From CAVUCE01 sp963739985 (lineage in GTDB: Bacteria > Bacteroidota > Ignavibacteria > Ignavibacteriales > Ignavibacteriaceae): a stretch of DNA of 64,000 bases. Shown here piece after piece: positions 17,642-27,565 of this stretch. The notes below the pieces were generated by a model, which saw nothing but the letters and a program-made list of their open reading frames with translations, had not been told where the DNA came from and searched no databases. Location of the stretch: assembly GCA_963739985.1 (NCBI GenBank), contig CAVUCE010000003.1, positions 62,001-126,000 on the forward strand, read 5' to 3'. Made by a program: the position numbers and the translations under genes. Each line of letters starts with the position of its first letter. Within the stretch, counting starts at the first letter, position 1.

Positions 17642-19861
17642 CTAAGACTTTTTATTAAAGAACTTTAGAGATAAGCGAAATACAAATACGATAAGAATTA
17701 AAGCACCAAATGCAAAAATCGTATCACCGAAAGCTCTAGTCCAACGAATAGCTTGCATAGTAGGAGTTTGAAGAAACTCAGCACTTCTGGCATACCAATA
17801 GCCGTATTTAACTGAAGCCCAGGTTTGCATTAATCCGACCGGAAGCAAACTAAAAACTACCATTGCGAATAAACCAAAATTTATTGCCCAGAATGATATT
17901 TTTAACGGTTTTTCATTCCATTCCAGATCCGGCCTAATTGCCCTTAAACTGAATAACATCAATCCTATTCCCAGCATTCCGTAAACACCAAATAATGCCG
18001 CATGCCCGTGGACAGGAGTTGTGTTCAATCCTTGCATATAATAAAGTGCAATTGGGGGATTAATCATAAAACCAAAAAGCCCTGCACCGACCAAATTCCA
18101 GAACGCAACAGCAACAAAATAGTTGATCGGCCATTTATATTTTTTTACCCATTCTTTAGTTCTAGACATTCGAATATTTTCCCATGCTTCATATCCAACA
18201 AATAGGAGGGGTACAACCTCGAGTGCACTAAAAGCTGAACCAAGAGCAAGTACGAAAACTGGAGTGCCGGAAAAGTATAAGTGATGCAAAGTTCCAATTA
18301 TTCCACCGGATAAAAAGATAGTCGCAGCTAAAATAGTAGCTTGTCCTGCAGTCTTAAGGCTTAATAGTTTTAATCTTGCAAATAGAAATGAAATTACAAC
18401 AGTGGCAAATACTTCAAAGAAACCTTCCACCCAAAGATGAACAACCCACCATCTCCAATATTCTGCGATTGCAAGATTTGTATGTTTGCCATACATCAGA
18501 GCTGAAGCATAAAAGGTAGCTATTGCTACAGAGGAAATAAGGAAGAGAGTTAGTATCGGTTTTTGTTCATCTTTTTTACTTAATGCCGGTTTAATGGAAC
18601 GGTACATCAAAAACAGCCACAGAAACAACCCTATTAGCAACGCAATCTGGAAAAGTCTACCTAGATCAATATATTCATAACCACTATGACCTAGTAAAAA
18701 CCATAAATCTGAAGGGAGTAGGTTCATTACGCTTAGCCATTCCCCAATCATGGAACCGAGAACAACAACAACCAAAGCACCGAATAGGATATTAACTCCA
18801 AGTTTTTGACCTTTAGGTTCAACTCCGCTTACAGCAGGCCCAATATATAACCCTGCGGCAAGCCATGCAGTAGCGATCCAAAAAATTCCGAGCTGCAGGT
18901 GCCAGGTTCGTGTTACAGTGTACGGAAGAACTTGATCTAAGGGAATTCCGTAGAACTTGCTTCCTTCAACACCATAGTGAGCAGTGATAACTCCCATGAT
19001 TATTTGTAATAGAAATAATCCTGAAACTACCCAAAAATATTTTACAACTGCTAATTGTGAAGGAGTTGCTTTTGATTTTAATAAAGGATCGTCAGCAGGA
19101 ATCTCGTCGAATTCTTCTTCCTTTTTTCTTCCTGCATAGAACCAAGCCATTCCACCAATTCCGGCAAGAAGAAGTAAAATACTTACTCCTGTCCAAATAA
19201 TAGAGGCACTAGTTGGTTTGTTACCAACTAATTCTTCGTGCGGCCAATTGCTAGTATAAGTTATGTCATCATTTGGTCTATTTGTAGAAGCTGCCCAAGA
19301 TGTCCAGAAAAAGAAAGCAGACAATTTATGAACCCTTGCGGAATCAGTCAGACTATTTTTTCTAATTGCATAATCTGTATTTCCATTTAAAAAAACATCG
19401 CAATAATGAATAACATTACTTTGAATAGCTTCGGCTCTAACACTATCGATAGTTATAACACCATTATTTTTATTATAACTGTTTGTTCTATAATTTTGCT
19501 TAAGCTTAGCTTTTAAAAATGCCTGGTTCTCAACACTTAGCTTTTTATATTTTATCTTAAAAGATGATTCGGCCCATTTATTTAATACGAAAGTTGCTTC
19601 ACGATGAAGCCAATCAGCAGTCCAGTCCGGTGCTACATAACTTCCGTGTCCCCATACTGAGCCGACTTCCATACCGCCCATTTCTTGCCAAATATTTTGA
19701 CCTTTTTCTATATCTTCTTTTGAAAAAACCACATTGCCGTTTGAAGAAATTACTTTGTCCGGTATAGGCGGTGCTTGTTGATATATCTTACTGCCAACCC
19801 AGCCGAGCACCGCAAACGATATTACAATTACCAATATGAACGGTATCCAATATTTTTTCAT
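17642..19861 (-). CDS. norB: Quinol-dependent nitric oxide reductase (qNOR)
   Basis: This 739-residue single-subunit enzyme reduces two NO to N2O using quinol. An N-terminal helix and a periplasmic cytochrome c-like region (about 30-220) lack any CxxCH haem motif, which marks the quinol type. A NorB core with about 12 helices follows. Haem/FeB ligand histidines are visible in TRTWHLQLGIFW, VVHLWVEGFFEVF (HxxxE), GTLHHLYF and PVHGHAALFG. The length fits the family (about 740-760). No norC is adjacent, as expected. It probably detoxifies NO or completes partial denitrification. A perfect FNR/CRP-family palindrome lies upstream (19973-19986), so control by anoxia or NO is likely. The start codon is ATG, with AAGGA before it. 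Confidence 0.96.
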   Translation of the reverse strand: MKKYWIPFILVIVISFAVLGWVGSKIYQQAPPIPDKVISSNGNVVFSKEDIEKGQNIWQEMGGMEVGSVWGHGSYVAPDWTADWLHREATFVLNKWAESSFKIKYKKLSVENQAFLKAKLKQNYRTNSYNKNNGVITIDSVRAEAIQSNVIHYCDVFLNGNTDYAIRKNSLTDSARVHKLSAFFFWTSWAASTNRPNDDITYTSNWPHEELVGNKPTSASIIWTGVSILLLLAGIGGMAWFYAGRKKEEEFDEIPADDPLLKSKATPSQLAVVKYFWVVSGLFLLQIIMGVITAHYGVEGSKFYGIPLDQVLPYTVTRTWHLQLGIFWIATAWLAAGLYIGPAVSGVEPKGQKLGVNILFGALVVVVLGSMIGEWLSVMNLLPSDLWFLLGHSGYEYIDLGRLFQIALLIGLFLWLFLMYRSIKPALSKKDEQKPILTLFLISSVAIATFYASALMYGKHTNLAIAEYWRWWVVHLWVEGFFEVFATVVISFLFARLKLLSLKTAGQATILAATIFLSGGIIGTLHHLYFSGTPVFVLALGSAFSALEVVPLLFVGYEAWENIRMSRTKEWVKKYKWPINYFVAVAFWNLVGAGLFGFMINPPIALYYMQGLNTTPVHGHAALFGVYGMLGIGLMLFSLRAIRPDLEWNEKPLKISFWAINFGLFAMVVFSLLPVGLMQTWASVKYGYWYARSAEFLQTPTMQAIRWTRAFGDTIFAFGALILIVFVFRLSLKFFNKKS

Positions 19862-19926
19862 TAGTTATCCTTATTAATTATTTGGAGGAATTTAAATCTG
19901 CTTATTTTGAATAAGCTCCCTGTTTA

Positions 19927-19932
19927 ATTATA
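19927..19932 (-). promoter_or_regulatory. Candidate -10 element for the NO reductase
   Basis: TATAAT on the minus strand lies about 65 bp before the start codon. No matching -35 is seen 17 bp upstream, which fits an activator-dependent promoter. The centre of the FNR-like palindrome would fall near -60, the class I activator position. Confidence 0.4.
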
Positions 19933-19972
19933 AATTCCTACGAAAAATATGGGGTAGTGGTAATGTGGAACC

Positions 19973-19986
19973 TTGACTTAAGTCAA
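19973..19986. promoter_or_regulatory. FNR/CRP-family operator (DNR/NnrR/HcpR class)
   Basis: TTGACTTAAGTCAA is a perfect 14-bp palindrome of the form TTGAC-N4-GTCAA, the site type bound by FNR-superfamily regulators that control NO and nitrogen-oxide genes. It sits about 112 bp upstream of the NO reductase start, in the divergent gap before the CotH-like gene. The specific regulator is not encoded in this window. Confidence 0.72.
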
Positions 19987-20382
19987 AAAAGGATAGAATT
20001 GTCCGATTAAAATGTATTAGATAATGTGTTTTAGTCTAAATTCAGAAATTAAAATTATCAGAAACATTTCGGGGAACTACATGATTGCGCATTAGCCAAA
20101 GTATTACTGGGGAAAATACTATAATTGTAATCTTCAATAACGGCAAGTAGGATAAAATGCATTTCTCAAATATATATTGCTAATTATTAGTTTTAGCAAT
20201 AATTTATATTATATATTAATTACATTCTCAGTAATGTATTTAATATTGAGTAATAGGGGAAAATCATAATTGTCAAAGAATAATATATATCAGCAATAAA
20301 ATAATATTCAAAAAATATTTTCCTACGAATTACTCCGATCTATTTAATTAAAGAATATCAATTTCACGTATTTATTAGAAAA
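19987..20382. other. Divergent intergenic region
   Basis: About 400 bp between the NO reductase control region and the CotH-like cargo gene. It is AT-rich with no gene or further palindrome seen. It should hold the promoter of the plus-strand gene. Confidence 0.5.
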
Positions 20383-22269
20383 ATGAAAAATTTAATTTTG
20401 CTACTCTTTATAACAATTTCGTTCTACACAAATGCACAAGTGCAATTGGATTCTACTAATTTGCCTATCATTATTATTAATACAAAAGGTCTTGAAATAC
20501 CAGACGAACCAAAAATAGAAGCCGAAATGAAAATTATAGACAATGGAGATGGAGAATTAAATCATATTACCGACTCAGTATATGCATATGATGATAAGAT
20601 TGGAATTGAGATACGCGGCAGCAGTTCTCAGATGTTTCCTAAAAAATCTTACGGATTTGAAACGCGCGATTCAGCGGGGGAGAATAATGATGTTGCTTTA
20701 CTCGGACTGCCAAAAGAAAATGATTGGGTGCTTTATGCACCTTATTCTGATAAGACACTTTTAAGAAATGTGCTTGTATATAAACTTGCAAATGAACTAG
20801 GTGTTTATGCTTCCCGTTCAAAGTTTTGCGAAGTGATTCTGAATGGAAAGTATATCGGCGTTTATGTGCTTTTAGAGAAAATTAAAAGAAATAAGAATAG
20901 AGTTAACATAAAAAAACTTGAGCCGGAAGATAACGCAGATGATGCACTTACAGGAGGTTATATTGTCCAGATCGATAGAGTCGATAACACCAAAGCAGGT
21001 TGGTATTCCCCATATAAACCAAGAGCTAATAATAGTGCTAAAGTATGGTATGTTATTGAATATCCAAAAACAGGAGACCTGATACCTGAACAAGAAAATT
21101 ACATTAAGACATATGTTACCAACTTCGAAGCGGTTATGAATCGTGCTGACTATAATAATCCTTTTACAGGATATTATGATTTAATAAACATTAATACTTT
21201 TATTGATTTTTATTTAATCAACGAATTTAGCAAAAATGTTGATGCCTATAGGCTCAGCACTTTTATGTATAAAGACCGCGACAGTAAGGATGGTAAACTA
21301 TGTTTAGGACCGGTTTGGGATTTTAATTTGGCTTTTGGAAACGGTGACTATGATTTTGCATACCTGAGTTCCGGATGGGAAGCTTATGTAAACAATAATA
21401 GTGATTTACTTTCACCTTTCTGGGTAGCTAAATTAATTAGTGACCCATTATTCTTAAATAATTTTAAAGCACGCTGGAACGAATTAAAGAATACGGTTTT
21501 TAATTACGATAGTATTTCAAACTATATTGATACCCAAACTATTCTAATTGAAAATGCAAGAGAAAGAAACTTTCAAACTTGGCCTGTTATCGGTACATAT
21601 GTTTGGCCTAATTATTATATCGGTAATTCTTATAAAGATGAAATTGATTATCTCAAAAATTTTATAAAAGATAGAACATCGTGGATAAACAGCATGCTCG
21701 ATTCTAATTTTGGAGTTATAAAATGGAAAAATCCGATTTTAGAAAAAGTATCAAATGAAGTAAAACTACCTTTAAACTCGTTTATAGATAGCCTATATAA
21801 TATCGATTCAGTTGCATTCCTTTCAGAAGATGGCAAACTAAATCTTAGTTTGGTTGATGACTCACTTATAATAAAAGTTGTTAACTCAGGAAATTATAAT
21901 TTCAGAGGTGCAGGATACATTAATGGTAAAATTGTTTCACTTTCTCCTTTGTATAATATTAATACTGAAATAACATCAGTAAGTTCTGGAGATGATTACT
22001 ACCCCAAGAAATTTAACCTTGAGCAAAATTATCCAAATCCATTTAATCCGATTACAATAATAAGATATTCACTTCCGGAAAGAAGCTATGTAAGCTTACA
22101 AATATTTGATTTATTAGGAAGAGAAGTTACAACCTTGATTCAGGGAGAGAAATCTCCGGGAAATTATGAAATAGAATTTAATTCATTTGGTTTATCGAGT
22201 GGAGTATATTTTTATAAGTTAACTACAGATAATTATTTATCGATTAAAAAGATGATTGTTATTAAATAG
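20383..22269 (+). CDS. Type IX-secreted CotH-family protein kinase
   Basis: The protein has 628 residues. A signal peptide (1-18, ...YTNAQ) is followed by a CotH kinase domain (about 25-440). Recognisable stretches are IEIRGSSSQMFPKKSYGFE, L-P-K-E-N-D-W-V-L-Y-A-P-Y-x-D-K-T, LRN(V)L, a G-x-Y-x-G-V-Y-V-L-x-E-K-I-K loop and the metal-site-like VWDFNLAFGNGDY. CotH proteins are atypical secreted kinases first known from spore coats, and they phosphorylate surface proteins. The C-terminus (about 545-628) is a type-A type IX sorting domain (QNYPNPFNP), which places this kinase outside the outer membrane. Its substrate may be another cargo protein (inference). The ATG has no strong ribosome site. Confidence 0.92.
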   Translation: MKNLILLLFITISFYTNAQVQLDSTNLPIIIINTKGLEIPDEPKIEAEMKIIDNGDGELNHITDSVYAYDDKIGIEIRGSSSQMFPKKSYGFETRDSAGENNDVALLGLPKENDWVLYAPYSDKTLLRNVLVYKLANELGVYASRSKFCEVILNGKYIGVYVLLEKIKRNKNRVNIKKLEPEDNADDALTGGYIVQIDRVDNTKAGWYSPYKPRANNSAKVWYVIEYPKTGDLIPEQENYIKTYVTNFEAVMNRADYNNPFTGYYDLININTFIDFYLINEFSKNVDAYRLSTFMYKDRDSKDGKLCLGPVWDFNLAFGNGDYDFAYLSSGWEAYVNNNSDLLSPFWVAKLISDPLFLNNFKARWNELKNTVFNYDSISNYIDTQTILIENARERNFQTWPVIGTYVWPNYYIGNSYKDEIDYLKNFIKDRTSWINSMLDSNFGVIKWKNPILEKVSNEVKLPLNSFIDSLYNIDSVAFLSEDGKLNLSLVDDSLIIKVVNSGNYNFRGAGYINGKIVSLSPLYNINTEITSVSSGDDYYPKKFNLEQNYPNPFNPITIIRYSLPERSYVSLQIFDLLGREVTTLIQGEKSPGNYEIEFNSFGLSSGVYFYKLTTDNYLSIKKMIVIK

Positions 22270-22410
22270 TGTCATATGAACAAATAATGGTTATATACTT
22301 TTTTATTCGAGCTTTATATGATTAAATTATATTGAGTTTCTAGAAGATTAATCATAATTCAAAATCATTCTTTTATAGAACCGAATTGTTTAAAACTTTT
22401 AAACTAACAT

Positions 22411-22920
22411 ATGCTGCAAAAATACTTTACTTACATAACATTATTTTTCTTTATCATTACAGTTTATACAGGCTGCAATAATAGAAGAGAACAAAAAAAC
22501 ATTCAACAGGAGAAACCTCAGCAGGAAAAAGTGATTTCTCAAAAAAGTTTCATCGGATATATTGAGTCTTCATTTACAAAAGATGGAAGTGATTTTATAG
22601 CTGTAGATACAGTTGAATGGTTAACTATCGAGCATGGTAAAGAATTATCCGGTGGTGAGCAAGAAATGCCTAGCGGGTACAGTATCAAGAATACCGTAAA
22701 AGATTCGATTACTTTGATGGTTCCCGATACCGCGAAAATTATTATGCAAACTTTTTCACATAATAGTTCGGGGAATTATAATTTTAACGAAAAAATAACT
22801 GTACGGAAGTTTTTTGCTATTCTAGGAAATAAAGAATTTGAAAGATTTAAACATAAACTCTATCAATTTAAAGTATTGAATAATGTAATTATATCAATAC
22901 AAGAAAAATACACTCCGTAA
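22411..22920 (+). CDS. Lipoprotein of unknown function
   Basis: A 169-residue protein. It has a basic start, a hydrophobic stretch (FTYITLFFFIITVY) and a lipobox with cysteine at YTGC (about residue 22), then a glutamine/lysine-rich linker. The rest is a small mixed alpha/beta domain (SFIGYIESSFTKDGSDFIAVDTV) with the pattern of small Bacteroidota lipoproteins carrying no named domain. It lies between two cargo genes on the same strand, with about 140 bp before it and 80 bp after. It should sit in the inner or outer membrane. I do not recognise a function. Confidence 0.75.
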   Translation: MLQKYFTYITLFFFIITVYTGCNNRREQKNIQQEKPQQEKVISQKSFIGYIESSFTKDGSDFIAVDTVEWLTIEHGKELSGGEQEMPSGYSIKNTVKDSITLMVPDTAKIIMQTFSHNSSGNYNFNEKITVRKFFAILGNKEFERFKHKLYQFKVLNNVIISIQEKYTP

Positions 22921-23001
22921 CTACAACTGAATGGCTGCTAAATAAATAAAAACGGTAGTTTAAATAACTTTTGTAGTAGTTGAGTGTTTTAGGAAAAATA
23001 A

Positions 23002-25710
23002 ATGAGAAGTACATTACTGTTATTTTTAAGCTTTATAATGATTAATGTTTCATTTGGACAAGCGGTTTTTACTAAACTACTTGAGAAAAAATACTCTGAT
23101 TTACCTATACATATCAGGATTGAAAATTCCGGTATATATGGAATATCTTCATTTGATGTCGAAGAGAATAATATATGGATTCAAGATTTTGATACTCATG
23201 AGATCCACCAGATAGCCGGCAATCAATTACAAAAAATTTCGAATAAAATTGAGATTGCTAGTGATTTCATCGGTGGAAATGAACAGCAAAGCAAGTATAT
23301 CCAAAATTATTATTCTGCAAAAGGAGATAATTTTACAATAAAGAAAACATTTCTACTTAACACGGAAAAATTATTTGTAGACAACGGGGGAGTTTTAACC
23401 GATGCGGAAAATGATAAAATCGTTGTTAGTTTAAAGAGTAAAACAGAACTTAATATTTTGTACAGTCTTTCAAGTTTCAGTAAGAGTTTTAACATCAACC
23501 AATTTTCGAATCTGGCTTATGCAGATTTAATCGGAATTGATGGTAGCGGAAATTCTTTCGTGTTAACCGAATCATATATAAATGAAATACCTTTAAAAGT
23601 AAAAAAAGAAATTTATACTTTATCTCCGGATGGAAGAATATTATCAATTTTAGAAGTGCCGTCTATTGATTATTTATATTTGGTAAAAGAATTTGAAATT
23701 GATTCACAAGGTAATTTATATCAACTATTAACCGATAAGGAAAAAATAACTATTGTTAAATGGAGCGGGCTTACAAATTATTCATCAACTAAAATATCTT
23801 ATCCATCAGAATATAACTATGAGTTAAATTATAATAACATTGTTCCGGAAAAAGAGGCAAAGTTATCCTTGAAAAAAGTGAATTCTGTGCAATCGACGAG
23901 CAGAACAAATGCTATAAGGATTGGAGAAAGTTATGCTCTATACAAATATTATTGTTCGGCAAAAAATCTTTCGCCGTCGGATGTAAAAGGTCCTGACGGA
24001 GATATTGTTAGAACGCCAAGTTGGCTGATTCCCGGTGAAAACGCAAGAGTTCCTTATATGTGGGGTGGATTCAGTTCGCTAACACAGTTTAAGTCCGGTT
24101 TACAAAATGGAAAATATGCCGGTGATATAAATACCGCGGGAGTTTCGGGTTATTCTGTTGGTGTTGATTGTTCCGGTTTTGTAAGCCGCTGTTGGCAGCT
24201 AAGTTATCATTCTTCTACAAGTGATATGCCTTCTATAACAACACAATATGCCAGTTGGGACGATCTTAAACCAGGTGATGCAATCCATAAGGTTGGACAT
24301 GTTAGGCTGTTTGTTGAAAAAACTTCAAACGGAGCTTTGAGAGTTGTAGAAGCATCCGCACGTGATTGGGATGTTTCATATTGGACTTATAAACCGTCAG
24401 ATTTGACTGCGTACACGCCGCGTTATTATAAAGGTATTGTTAGTGATTATTCGTTTAACCAGCCTGAGTTAGAAAGTGTAACAAATAAGGGAAATAATGA
24501 ACTTCAAATATCATGGAAGTGTGATACAACAAATGTTTTTGGTTATAGATTATACAAATCGACCGATGGTATTAAATGGGATTTATTTAAAGATGAATCG
24601 GAATTAAAAATTTGCAATACGAATGTATCTTCTAATGGTGAACAAGTTTATTTTCGTGTAGCTAGTGTGTTGGATAATCCACCTTCATATACTGAAAGTA
24701 ATTGGTCTAATGTGCTGGGAAGCGGAAAATTTGTTAACAGCAAAAAGGTTTTAATTGTAGATGGTTTTACTAGAAAAAGTGGTGATTGGAGAGGGGTTAG
24801 TAATACTTTTTCATCAAGGTACGGGCAAGTATTAAATGCTTCAAGTATAAGTTTTGAATCTGTCATGAATTCACAAGTAATTAATTCTCAGGTTGATTTA
24901 AATAACTACGACGCTGTCTATTGGATACTTGGAGATGAAAGTACGGTAGATGAAACGTTTAGTATCACAGAGCAGGAAATAGTTGCCAGATATCTTGAAA
25001 ACGGCGGGAAATTATTTGTTTCCGGTAGTGAGATCGGCTGGGATTTGGATTATAAGGGAAGTGCCTCCGACAAGGAATTCTACCATAATTATTTGAAAGC
25101 AAGTTATGTCGCTGATGATGCCGGTTCGAATTCTGTAAAGGGAATAAACGGTGGTACTTTTAACGGCTCTGATTTTTATATTGCTCAAACTTATGAGGTT
25201 AATTATCCTGATGTTATAGATGCTTACGATGGAAGCACCTTGTGTATGGATTATGCCAACGGAAAAGGTGCAGGTATAGAATACACCGGTCTATTCGGAA
25301 ATTCTTTAGTCAATGGTAAGCTGATAAATCTCGGTTTCCCTTTGGAAAGTACTGCAAATGATTCAGCTTTTGGTTATGTATTGAGTAATTCGCTCAGTTA
25401 TTTCTTTCCGGGAATTACATCCATTAAAGATCAAACGGTTACAGTTGATCAATTTGGTCTATCACAAAATTATCCTAATCCATTTAATCCGATAACTGTT
25501 ATTGAATTCTATTTGCCGGAGGGTTCGCATGTAAGTCTAAAAATTTATAATTCTCTTGGAGAGGAAGTCTCCACATTGATCGATAAAATGGAAAACTCGG
25601 GTAAACACAATATTAGGTTTAACGGAAACAATTTATCCAGCGGAATATATTTTTATAGACTCACTGCCGGCAAATATAATTCAATTAAGAAAATGATTTT
25701 GCTTAAATAA
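23002..25710 (+). CDS. Type IX-secreted NlpC/P60-like cysteine hydrolase
   Basis: The protein has 902 residues. Signal peptide 1-19 (...VSFGQ). Residues 20-290 form a propeller-like N-terminal region. Residues about 300-465 form an NlpC/P60-type papain fold with candidate catalytic C390 (VDCSGF) and H433 (KVGHVRLFVE); this fold usually cuts cell-wall peptides or thioester/amide bonds. A fibronectin III-like domain (about 475-575) follows. Next is a flavodoxin-like ThuA/golvesin-type domain (about 585-790; VLIVDGFTR, YDAVYWILGDESTVDETFS, GGKLFVSGSEIGWD). A type-A sorting domain (QNYPNPFNP) closes the protein. The combination resembles large surface hydrolases of Bacteroidota annotated as xanthan lyase-like. 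The substrate is unknown. Confidence 0.85.
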   Translation: MRSTLLLFLSFIMINVSFGQAVFTKLLEKKYSDLPIHIRIENSGIYGISSFDVEENNIWIQDFDTHEIHQIAGNQLQKISNKIEIASDFIGGNEQQSKYIQNYYSAKGDNFTIKKTFLLNTEKLFVDNGGVLTDAENDKIVVSLKSKTELNILYSLSSFSKSFNINQFSNLAYADLIGIDGSGNSFVLTESYINEIPLKVKKEIYTLSPDGRILSILEVPSIDYLYLVKEFEIDSQGNLYQLLTDKEKITIVKWSGLTNYSSTKISYPSEYNYELNYNNIVPEKEAKLSLKKVNSVQSTSRTNAIRIGESYALYKYYCSAKNLSPSDVKGPDGDIVRTPSWLIPGENARVPYMWGGFSSLTQFKSGLQNGKYAGDINTAGVSGYSVGVDCSGFVSRCWQLSYHSSTSDMPSITTQYASWDDLKPGDAIHKVGHVRLFVEKTSNGALRVVEASARDWDVSYWTYKPSDLTAYTPRYYKGIVSDYSFNQPELESVTNKGNNELQISWKCDTTNVFGYRLYKSTDGIKWDLFKDESELKICNTNVSSNGEQVYFRVASVLDNPPSYTESNWSNVLGSGKFVNSKKVLIVDGFTRKSGDWRGVSNTFSSRYGQVLNASSISFESVMNSQVINSQVDLNNYDAVYWILGDESTVDETFSITEQEIVARYLENGGKLFVSGSEIGWDLDYKGSASDKEFYHNYLKASYVADDAGSNSVKGINGGTFNGSDFYIAQTYEVNYPDVIDAYDGSTLCMDYANGKGAGIEYTGLFGNSLVNGKLINLGFPLESTANDSAFGYVLSNSLSYFFPGITSIKDQTVTVDQFGLSQNYPNPFNPITVIEFYLPEGSHVSLKIYNSLGEEVSTLIDKMENSGKHNIRFNGNNLSSGIYFYRLTAGKYNSIKKMILLK

Positions 25711-25729
25711 TATTTTAATAACGTCAGAA

Positions 25730-26965
25730 TTAGAAATACATTTTTAACCTGGTTCCGATCAGAAATGAATTTGTATTATTATATGCTGCCTCAGGATTTA
25801 TTATATATTGAAAATCCGGCTGAACATTAATATCCGAAGATAAATGAAACTCATATGTAAGTTCTAGATTAGTTTCATACTCATAAAGATTAATTCCTTC
25901 GGATTCCATATAACTTATAAAAGTAGAATTATTACGGCTAGAAGCAATTGCTAAACCTAAGATGTCTTTTTCGCGGCCCGGGAAGAGTCCCTGGTAATTT
26001 AACCCTGCACCCAAATAAGAATCAATTTTATTAATTTTTCTATTATTTATGCCAAATCTAAAAAATACAGAAAGTCCCTGATCATCAATTTCACTTTCGC
26101 TAAAGATCTTCCTTTCCGCTGATAAATAAGCTCCATAATTTCCTTTCACAGTCTTCATTTTAGACGAAGGAGAATTGGTTAATTGCACAAAATTACTGGT
26201 ATAATACCAGGCACCAATTGAGTATTTATAAAAATTAGAAGATTGATTATCTAATCCGGTTTCAAATGATAATAGTAATCCGTCATTTTTAGAAATCACA
26301 AAACTTTCAGAATTTGGATTATCCGGAGTTCCGGGAATACCATCAAATGCAGCGGCTAAAAGATAAATATCATTTGGGAACTCATATTTTAGTCTAAACG
26401 CAACTGAACTATTAGGAAAAATAGATGGTCCGTTTTTGCCGGAAGAAGCATATTCTGCACCAATTCCATGTGAAGGGTTTAAGAAAATGGCTGACGTATT
26501 TCTTACGTCAAATTCCATATTTAAGTCAAATAATCCCAATAATAAGGATAATCTATCATTAAGTAATTTACTTTCCAAATAAAATTGAAGCACTTTAAAA
26601 GTATTGTATGAAGCAATATTTGAAATTCCTTGTTCTGTACCCACGTATTTATTTATGTCTCTTCCATAATCACCGATTAACTGAAGATAAATGGATGAAT
26701 GTTGAATTGAGACTAGTTTTCCTAAATCAGTATCCAGAACTATACTTATTTGTTGAAAATATGTAGAGTTAGTTTCAATACCTCCGTATAAGTTTGCAAA
26801 TAAATCTCCGTAATAAGAAATATTTAGATCTATCCCGTTACTTATGTTGTTGTGCAAAAAATTATTAAGAGGCAGTTTATTGTCATTTGAAGATTTATCT
26901 TGTGGAAATAAGAAAGTATTAAAAATAAACAGTGAAATAATAAAACTTGTAAAAATTGATTTCAT
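25730..26965 (-). CDS. Carbohydrate-selective porin, OprB family
   Basis: A 411-residue outer-membrane protein with a signal peptide (1-21, ...TFLFPQ). The body is a 16-strand-type beta barrel rich in aromatic girdle residues. OprB family cues are LNISYYGDLFANLYGG near the start, FYLESKLLNDRLSLLLGLFDLNMEF, the loop FLNPSHGIG and AAFDGIPGTP, with a final strand ending in phenylalanine (RLKMYF). It would let sugars or other small solutes diffuse across the outer membrane. It converges with the NlpC-like cargo gene, with only about 20 bp between the stop codons, and stands alone as a transcript. Confidence 0.88.
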   Translation of the reverse strand: MKSIFTSFIISLFIFNTFLFPQDKSSNDNKLPLNNFLHNNISNGIDLNISYYGDLFANLYGGIETNSTYFQQISIVLDTDLGKLVSIQHSSIYLQLIGDYGRDINKYVGTEQGISNIASYNTFKVLQFYLESKLLNDRLSLLLGLFDLNMEFDVRNTSAIFLNPSHGIGAEYASSGKNGPSIFPNSSVAFRLKYEFPNDIYLLAAAFDGIPGTPDNPNSESFVISKNDGLLLSFETGLDNQSSNFYKYSIGAWYYTSNFVQLTNSPSSKMKTVKGNYGAYLSAERKIFSESEIDDQGLSVFFRFGINNRKINKIDSYLGAGLNYQGLFPGREKDILGLAIASSRNNSTFISYMESEGINLYEYETNLELTYEFHLSSDINVQPDFQYIINPEAAYNNTNSFLIGTRLKMYF

Positions 26966-27248
26966 AAATGCGTTAAGTGTTAATCTGATTGTTTTTTGTT
27001 GACTTTATTTTTATTTGCGGATTATTTATAGGATACAAAATCATTTGGTCTAATTCAATATTCAACCTTATGTTGCAGATAACCTACGTTGAAACTAACA
27101 GAAATAGGTGTATAATAAATATAGTGTATTAAATTCTAACTTCACTTTGTCTTTCATAATTTAAACAGTAAATAAATGCATCCCTACATGTACTTTTCTA
27201 TATATAATTTTAAGAAAAAAAATATTAATAAAAACGAAAATTAATCTG

Positions 27249-27449
27249 ATGATCGATTGTTTTGTCCGCATAGGTTATCGAGGTCCGTGTCCGCCCGAAG
27301 GAAATCCGCATCGTTATTTCTTCAGAATATACGCTTTGGATTCGGCACTTCATTTAGAATCGAGAGCGGAAAAACATCAAGTGTTAAATGCGATGAAAGG
27401 ACATATTTTAGCTGAGGGAGAATTGATGGGAAAATATAAGAGACAATGA
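27249..27449 (+). pseudogene. Remnant of a YbhB/YbcL (PEBP) family gene
   Basis: Only the last 60 or so residues of a PEBP/Raf-kinase-inhibitor-like protein remain: GYRGPCPPEGNPHRYFFRIYALD, then GHILAEGELMGKY. This is the well-conserved C-terminal half of bacterial YbhB. Full proteins have about 150-180 residues, but the DNA upstream of 27249 shows no matching N-terminal half. The gene looks 5'-truncated. A terminator still follows. The short leftover frame could be translated but is unlikely to fold on its own. Confidence 0.8.
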
Positions 27450-27500
27450 TAAATTTAGTATTTAGTAAGATTGTATTTTTTTAGATATTAAAAATTAATA

Positions 27501-27537
27501 ACCGGACTAGCATGAATAATATTGCTAATCCGGTTTT
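27501..27537 (+). terminator. Rho-independent terminator
   Basis: A 12-bp stem with one mismatch, ACCGGACTAGCA / TGCTAATCCGGT, is followed by TTTTT, about 50 bp past the YbhB remnant. Confidence 0.8.
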
Positions 27538-27565
27538 TCATTTATCTTAATTACTGATAAACAAT

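Noticed and set aside
17436..17642. NO reductase and hybrid kinase as one operon
   Set aside because: A strong terminator lies between them, so they are probably separate transcripts.
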